Source of the DNA: CAYVAP01 sp964343195
GTDB taxonomy: Bacteria > Bacteroidota > Bacteroidia > J057
Direction: 5' to 3'
Length of the DNA stretch: 35,944 bases
Assembly: GCA_964343195.1 (NCBI GenBank)
Contig: CAYFIR010000062.1
Location: 1 to 35,944 of the forward strand
Shown here piece after piece: positions 32,645 through 35,944 of the stretch. A program made the position numbers and the translations under genes. Under the pieces are notes generated by a model. That model saw only the letters and a program-made list of their open reading frames with translations. It made no database searches and was not told the origin of the DNA. Position 1 is the stretch's first letter. Each line of letters begins with the position of its first letter.

Positions 32645-32718
32645 CCCATGAAGACACGTATGACACATACAGAACTTTCAGAAAAAACTGTAAGTTAACT
32701 CGGAATTAAACGGATCAA

Positions 32719-33885
32719 ATGGAACTTAGCTCCTTTCTTGATACATACGGTGCAACACTCAGGGCTGAAGAAAAAGCCATTGCCCAAAAGGTAATCAATC
32801 AGGAACGCATTACAGACGAAGAGGCGATTTTCCTGCTGACAGAGCCGGAACTATCATTTGTGGGGATATTGGCTCACCACGTTAAACGGCAAAAGCAGGG
32901 CGATGCCGTTTTTTTTAATCGCAACTTCCATATCGAGCCGACCAACGTCTGCATCTACGACTGCAAGTTCTGCTCTTATTCCCGCAAGATCCGCAAACGC
33001 GAAGATGGCTGGGAAATGACCATGGACGACGTCATGGAGCAGGTATATTCCTTCGATGAAAAACCAGTTACCGAGGTGCACATTGTCGGGGGCGTATTGC
33101 CGCAATATGACCTGCCGTTTTACGAAGAGTTATTCGCCAAAATCAAGGCCCACCGCCCTGAGTTGCACATCAAGGCACTCACCTCGGTGGAATTTCACTA
33201 CATCTTCAAAAAATCCAAGGTCAGCTACCGCGAAGGACTTCAGCGCCTGATCGACGCAGGTTTGCAGAGCATTCCTGGCGGGGGAGCTGAGATTTTTGAT
33301 GAAGAGTTGAGGGCCCAAATCGCGGCTGACAAGGTCTCTTCCGAGGGTTGGCTGGACCTGCATCGCACGGCACATCAACTGGGCATTCGCTCTAACGCGA
33401 CCATGCTCTACGGCCACATCGAGCAGGCCCATCATCGCGTAGATCACATGCACCGTCTGCGTGAGCTTCAGGATGAAACCGGAGGTTTCCAGACCTTTAT
33501 TCCGCTGAAGTTCCGGAACCAGAACAATGAGATGTCTCACCTGCCTGAGACTACGGTCATCGACGACCTCAAAACCTACGCCGTTGGCCGCATTTACCTG
33601 GATAATTTTGACCACGTCAAGGCCTATTGGCCGATGATTGGCCGCCATACGACCCAGCTATCGCTGAGTTTCGGAGTGGACGACATCGACGGCACCATCG
33701 ACGATACCACCAAGATTTACTCCATGGCCGGAGCAGAAGACCAGAACCCCGCCATGAGCACCCCTCAACTCATTGACCTGGTCAAGCGTGCGGGTATGCG
33801 ACCCGTCGAGCGCGATACCTTGTATAACGTTTTGCATGACTACAGTGTCGAGGAATTCCAGGGCAAGGAAGATGTGAAGGTCTAA
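32719..33885 (+). CDS. mqnE: aminofutalosine synthase MqnE
   Basis: A 388-residue radical-SAM enzyme that joins SAM's adenosyl group to 3-[(1-carboxyvinyl)oxy]benzoate in the futalosine pathway to menaquinone. The cluster motif CIYDCKFC (C78, C82, C85) follows HIEPTN, and GGGAEIFDEELR and FIPLKFRNQNN are MqnE-type. MqnC is the main alternative but usually has a CVTDCKFCAF motif and a different C-terminal part. Together with mqnA downstream, this supports menaquinone as the respiratory quinone. Confidence 0.88.
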   Translation: MELSSFLDTYGATLRAEEKAIAQKVINQERITDEEAIFLLTEPELSFVGILAHHVKRQKQGDAVFFNRNFHIEPTNVCIYDCKFCSYSRKIRKREDGWEMTMDDVMEQVYSFDEKPVTEVHIVGGVLPQYDLPFYEELFAKIKAHRPELHIKALTSVEFHYIFKKSKVSYREGLQRLIDAGLQSIPGGGAEIFDEELRAQIAADKVSSEGWLDLHRTAHQLGIRSNATMLYGHIEQAHHRVDHMHRLRELQDETGGFQTFIPLKFRNQNNEMSHLPETTVIDDLKTYAVGRIYLDNFDHVKAYWPMIGRHTTQLSLSFGVDDIDGTIDDTTKIYSMAGAEDQNPAMSTPQLIDLVKRAGMRPVERDTLYNVLHDYSVEEFQGKEDVKV

Positions 33886-33971
33886 GGAGTGAAGCTCAAT
33901 GGCTCCCCTGACGATGAATCACGATGACATACCGTTTTCTTTACTGACCAACGAAAAATGATCACTGAACC

Positions 33972-34601
33972 ATGACCACCATTTACCTAGTGCGCCACGG
34001 CGAAACAAACTACAACAAGCGGGGAATTGTACAGGGGAGCGGGATCAACAGCAGCATCAATGAACTGGGTCAAAAGCAGGCCCGGCTTTTCTTCGAGAAA
34101 TACCAGGACCTGGAATTTGACGCCATCTGGGCCAGTAAGCTCCAGCGCACCCATCAGACCCTGAAGGGGTGGGTCGATCGCGGGGACGAAATCCAGTTCA
34201 CCGAGGCGCTCAACGAGATCAACTGGGGGGTGCATGAAGGAAAACAGCCTTCAGCAGATCAGCGCGAAGACTTCCTTCATACAGTTCGGAAGTGGAATGA
34301 TGGCCACCTGGAAGCCAAAGTCGAGGGCGGCGAGTCCCCACTGGAAGCCTGGGCACGCGCCGAGGAGTTCTTTGATCAGATCCGTCAGGGATACCAGGGA
34401 AAAACCCTGCTGATGTGCTCTCATGGCCGCCACTTGCGGGTGCTGCTCAGCCAACTGGTTGATGGCGACCTCCAAAAGATGGAGGAATACTCCCACCGGA
34501 ATACCTCGCTCAGCATCATTGAGCTACCCGCAGAAGGCAACGCCACCCTGATCACCACCAACAACCTCGAGCACCTGGAGGAGGAGGAGAATAATTCGTG
34601 A
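33972..34601 (+). CDS. histidine phosphatase (phosphoglycerate mutase family)
   Basis: A 209-residue cytoplasmic phosphatase with the RHGETNYN catalytic motif (H9 region), SKLQRTHQT, and the second His in MCSHGRHLRVL. Substrate unknown; broad-specificity sugar or nucleotide phosphatase is typical. It lies between mqnE and mqnA, on the same strand, with gaps of 86 and 271 bases, so it may not share their function. The C-terminus (EENNS) is set by the repeat that begins in its stop codon. Confidence 0.88.
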   Translation: MTTIYLVRHGETNYNKRGIVQGSGINSSINELGQKQARLFFEKYQDLEFDAIWASKLQRTHQTLKGWVDRGDEIQFTEALNEINWGVHEGKQPSADQREDFLHTVRKWNDGHLEAKVEGGESPLEAWARAEEFFDQIRQGYQGKTLLMCSHGRHLRVLLSQLVDGDLQKMEEYSHRNTSLSIIELPAEGNATLITTNNLEHLEEEENNS

Positions 34602-34622
34602 TTCGTGATTAGTAATTCGTAA
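34593..34622 (+). repeat. AATTCGTGATT-type repeat at gene end
   Basis: AATTCGTGATTCGTGATTAG and more, overlapping the histidine phosphatase stop (TGA 34599-34601). It is the third gene in the window ending with Asn-Ser-stop in this way. Confidence 0.6.
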
Positions 34623-34872
34623 ATAATGCATTTCTAGTGGAATGAATTCGAAGTTTGGAGTCGCCAGCTCATAGCTGAAAGTGCTACTGGTCAGGGTTTT
34701 ATACAAATTTCGAATGAATAATTACTTAATTCTGAACTAGCCAGCAGTTTATGATTTAAACAGATTCTCTTCTGGGCTTACAGTTTCTTTCAAAACCATA
34801 GTTAGGATTAATGCCATTTATCAGGTAAAGCAGATATTTTAATAACGAATTAACAATTACGAATCCCCCAGC
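34602..34872. other. AT-rich gap before mqnA, no gene seen
   Basis: After the repeat, the region is AT-rich, with no credible gene. Its end (34849-34866) again has a degenerate AATTAACAATTACGAAT unit just before mqnA. Confidence 0.5.
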
Positions 34873-35646
34873 ATGACCCGAATCGCACTGGTAGAATACA
34901 TCAACACAAGGCCGTTCCTGGACGGGCTGGAGCGGAATTTTTCGTCAGACGAAATCTCCCTGCACCTGCTTCCCCCGATGGACTGTGCACGTGCGTTGCA
35001 GGAGGGAACAGTGGACCTGGCGCTGATGCCAGTTGGGGCGCTGACCAATTTTGAGCACCTGGAGATCCTGCCAGAGTACTGCATCGGCGCCCAGGGACCG
35101 GTGAATTCGGTATTTCTGTATGCCCAGCAACCAGTCGAAACCTTGCATACGGTCATCCTCGACCGGCACAGCCGCAGCAGCAATGGCCTGCTGCGCATCC
35201 TGATGCACCACCACTGGCAGCAGCCTGTGAGCTACGAGATGCCAGCCAGCAAGCACTTTGACCGCATATTGGGCGGAACGGGAGGGGTCGTCATTGGCGA
35301 TCAGGCCATGCGCATACGAGATCAGTTTGCCTATGCATACGACCTCAGCGAAGCCTGGCATGAGTTGACGGGGCTGCCCTTTGCCTTCGCGGTCTGGGCA
35401 CACCATCCGGGAAATCTGGATGAAAGAATGAGAGAACGCCTGTACCTGGCCCTTCGCGACGGAGTAGAAAACCGGAAACAGACCGCCATAAACTGGTCTG
35501 AGTATTTCCAGTTCGAAGAAGATTTCGCGATCGAATACCTCACCCGATACATCGATTTTCCCTTTACCCCAGCCAAGCACCGGGCGCTAAAGCTCTACCT
35601 CAAAAAGCTTGTGGCACTTCCCCAGTTAAAGCTTCAGGCGCTTTAA
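34873..35646 (+). CDS. mqnA: chorismate dehydratase MqnA
   Basis: A 257-residue MqnA/MqnD family enzyme that dehydrates chorismate, the first step of the futalosine menaquinone pathway. It begins TRIALVEYINTRPFLDGL, with VDLALMPVGALTNFEHLEILPEYCIGAQGPVNSVFLY, and the SRSSNGLLRIL and DLSEAWHELTGLPFAFAVW segments typical of MqnA. MqnD is less likely because of the N-terminal NTRPF motif. No other men/mqn genes are within the window. Confidence 0.9.
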   Translation: MTRIALVEYINTRPFLDGLERNFSSDEISLHLLPPMDCARALQEGTVDLALMPVGALTNFEHLEILPEYCIGAQGPVNSVFLYAQQPVETLHTVILDRHSRSSNGLLRILMHHHWQQPVSYEMPASKHFDRILGGTGGVVIGDQAMRIRDQFAYAYDLSEAWHELTGLPFAFAVWAHHPGNLDERMRERLYLALRDGVENRKQTAINWSEYFQFEEDFAIEYLTRYIDFPFTPAKHRALKLYLKKLVALPQLKLQAL

Positions 35647-35944
35647 GTAGTTGGACAGATGTAAGCCAGCAGAAGATATGCAGGACATTTTTTCCTTCAT
35701 TTCCCCATACCCTACATACCTTATTTTTCTGTCCATGGCCTTAAACTATAATAGTCTGTTTGGATTTTTCCTTATCGGCCCAAACTGGACTTTTTCCAAA
35801 TTGCTTTTCCAATTGCAGTGTCGCCTTCAGCGGGACCTACTTTTTTTCAAAAAAGTAGGCAAAAAAGTTCGGCATTTCAGGCTGCCCCTCAAGCCGCCCC
35901 GAGCGCCAAATCGTAAGTTGCCTCCATTAGCACATTCTCCAAAT
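35647..35944. other. end region with 11-bp poly-T hairpin, no gene
   Basis: No gene is seen. CCTACTTTTTT-tc-AAAAAAGTAGG at 35836-35859 is a perfect 11-bp stem, followed by GCAAAAAAG, a dispersed-repeat-like arrangement; a terminator for either strand is another reading. The part after 35870 is GC-rich. Confidence 0.5.

Noticed and set aside
32719..33885. MqnC instead of MqnE
   Set aside because: The HIEPTNVCIYDCKFC and GGGAEIFDEELR arrangement fits MqnE better, though the two families are related.

Overview
The window reads as chromosomal DNA of a Bacteroidota member, probably a Saprospiria/Lewinella-like lineage. The evidence is T9SS-type C-terminal sorting domains on secreted proteins (7198-8694, 11498-13126), -7 boxes of the Bacteroidota TAnnTTTG type just upstream of minus-strand genes (11362-11369, 13146-13153), and futalosine-route menaquinone genes (mqnE, mqnA). 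Genus-level placement is inference. No rRNA, tRNA, CRISPR array or transposase gene was seen.

Layout. 129-2177: a secreted M6-like metalloprotease. 6905-3329 (minus): a tightly overlapping YnjBCD-type ABC importer operon, followed by a uridine phosphorylase-like gene (3252-2362). 7198-13126: envelope and secreted genes, namely a T9SS cargo protein, a lipoprotein, a beta-barrel-like protein with a disturbed 5' end, a GT4 glycosyltransferase and a secreted endonuclease I, with several small palindromic repeats between them.

13358-25481 is a defence island of lower and uneven GC. It begins with an apparent operon: dndC, dndD, a DndE domain fused to a HerA/FtsK-like ATPase, a four-TM protein, a DGQHR (DndB-family) protein and a GHKL ATPase. 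This is a phosphorothioate (PT) DNA-modification locus with an unusual architecture and no dndFGH. A HIT hydrolase, a membrane-anchored unknown, and an HNH nuclease whose N-terminal region resembles the sulfur-binding domain of PT-dependent McrA-type enzymes follow. The nuclease start codon lies 8 bases from a perfect 22-bp palindrome. A small divergent ORF, a Uma2 nuclease and an orphan DUF433-type antitoxin-like pair close the island. A cysteine desulfurase with an intact catalytic cysteine (25776-26924, minus) is next to it and could provide the DndA sulfur-donor step.

27302-30892 is a compact three-gene cassette: a four-TM coiled-coil protein with a long acidic tail, a TRAFAC-like P-loop GTPase with variant switch motifs, and a tail-anchored protein that may be GAP1-like. 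It is bracketed by two direct copies of a structured repeat (26969-27051 and 30977-31063) and ends in a good intrinsic terminator. It looks like a GTPase-based signalling or conflict module and, with the dnd variant, is the best candidate here for an undescribed system.

31146-35646 holds housekeeping genes: yaaA, a Nudix hydrolase, mqnE, a histidine phosphatase and mqnA. A recurring theme is short intergenic repeats starting inside the stop codon of the preceding gene, so that unrelated genes share C-terminal codons.
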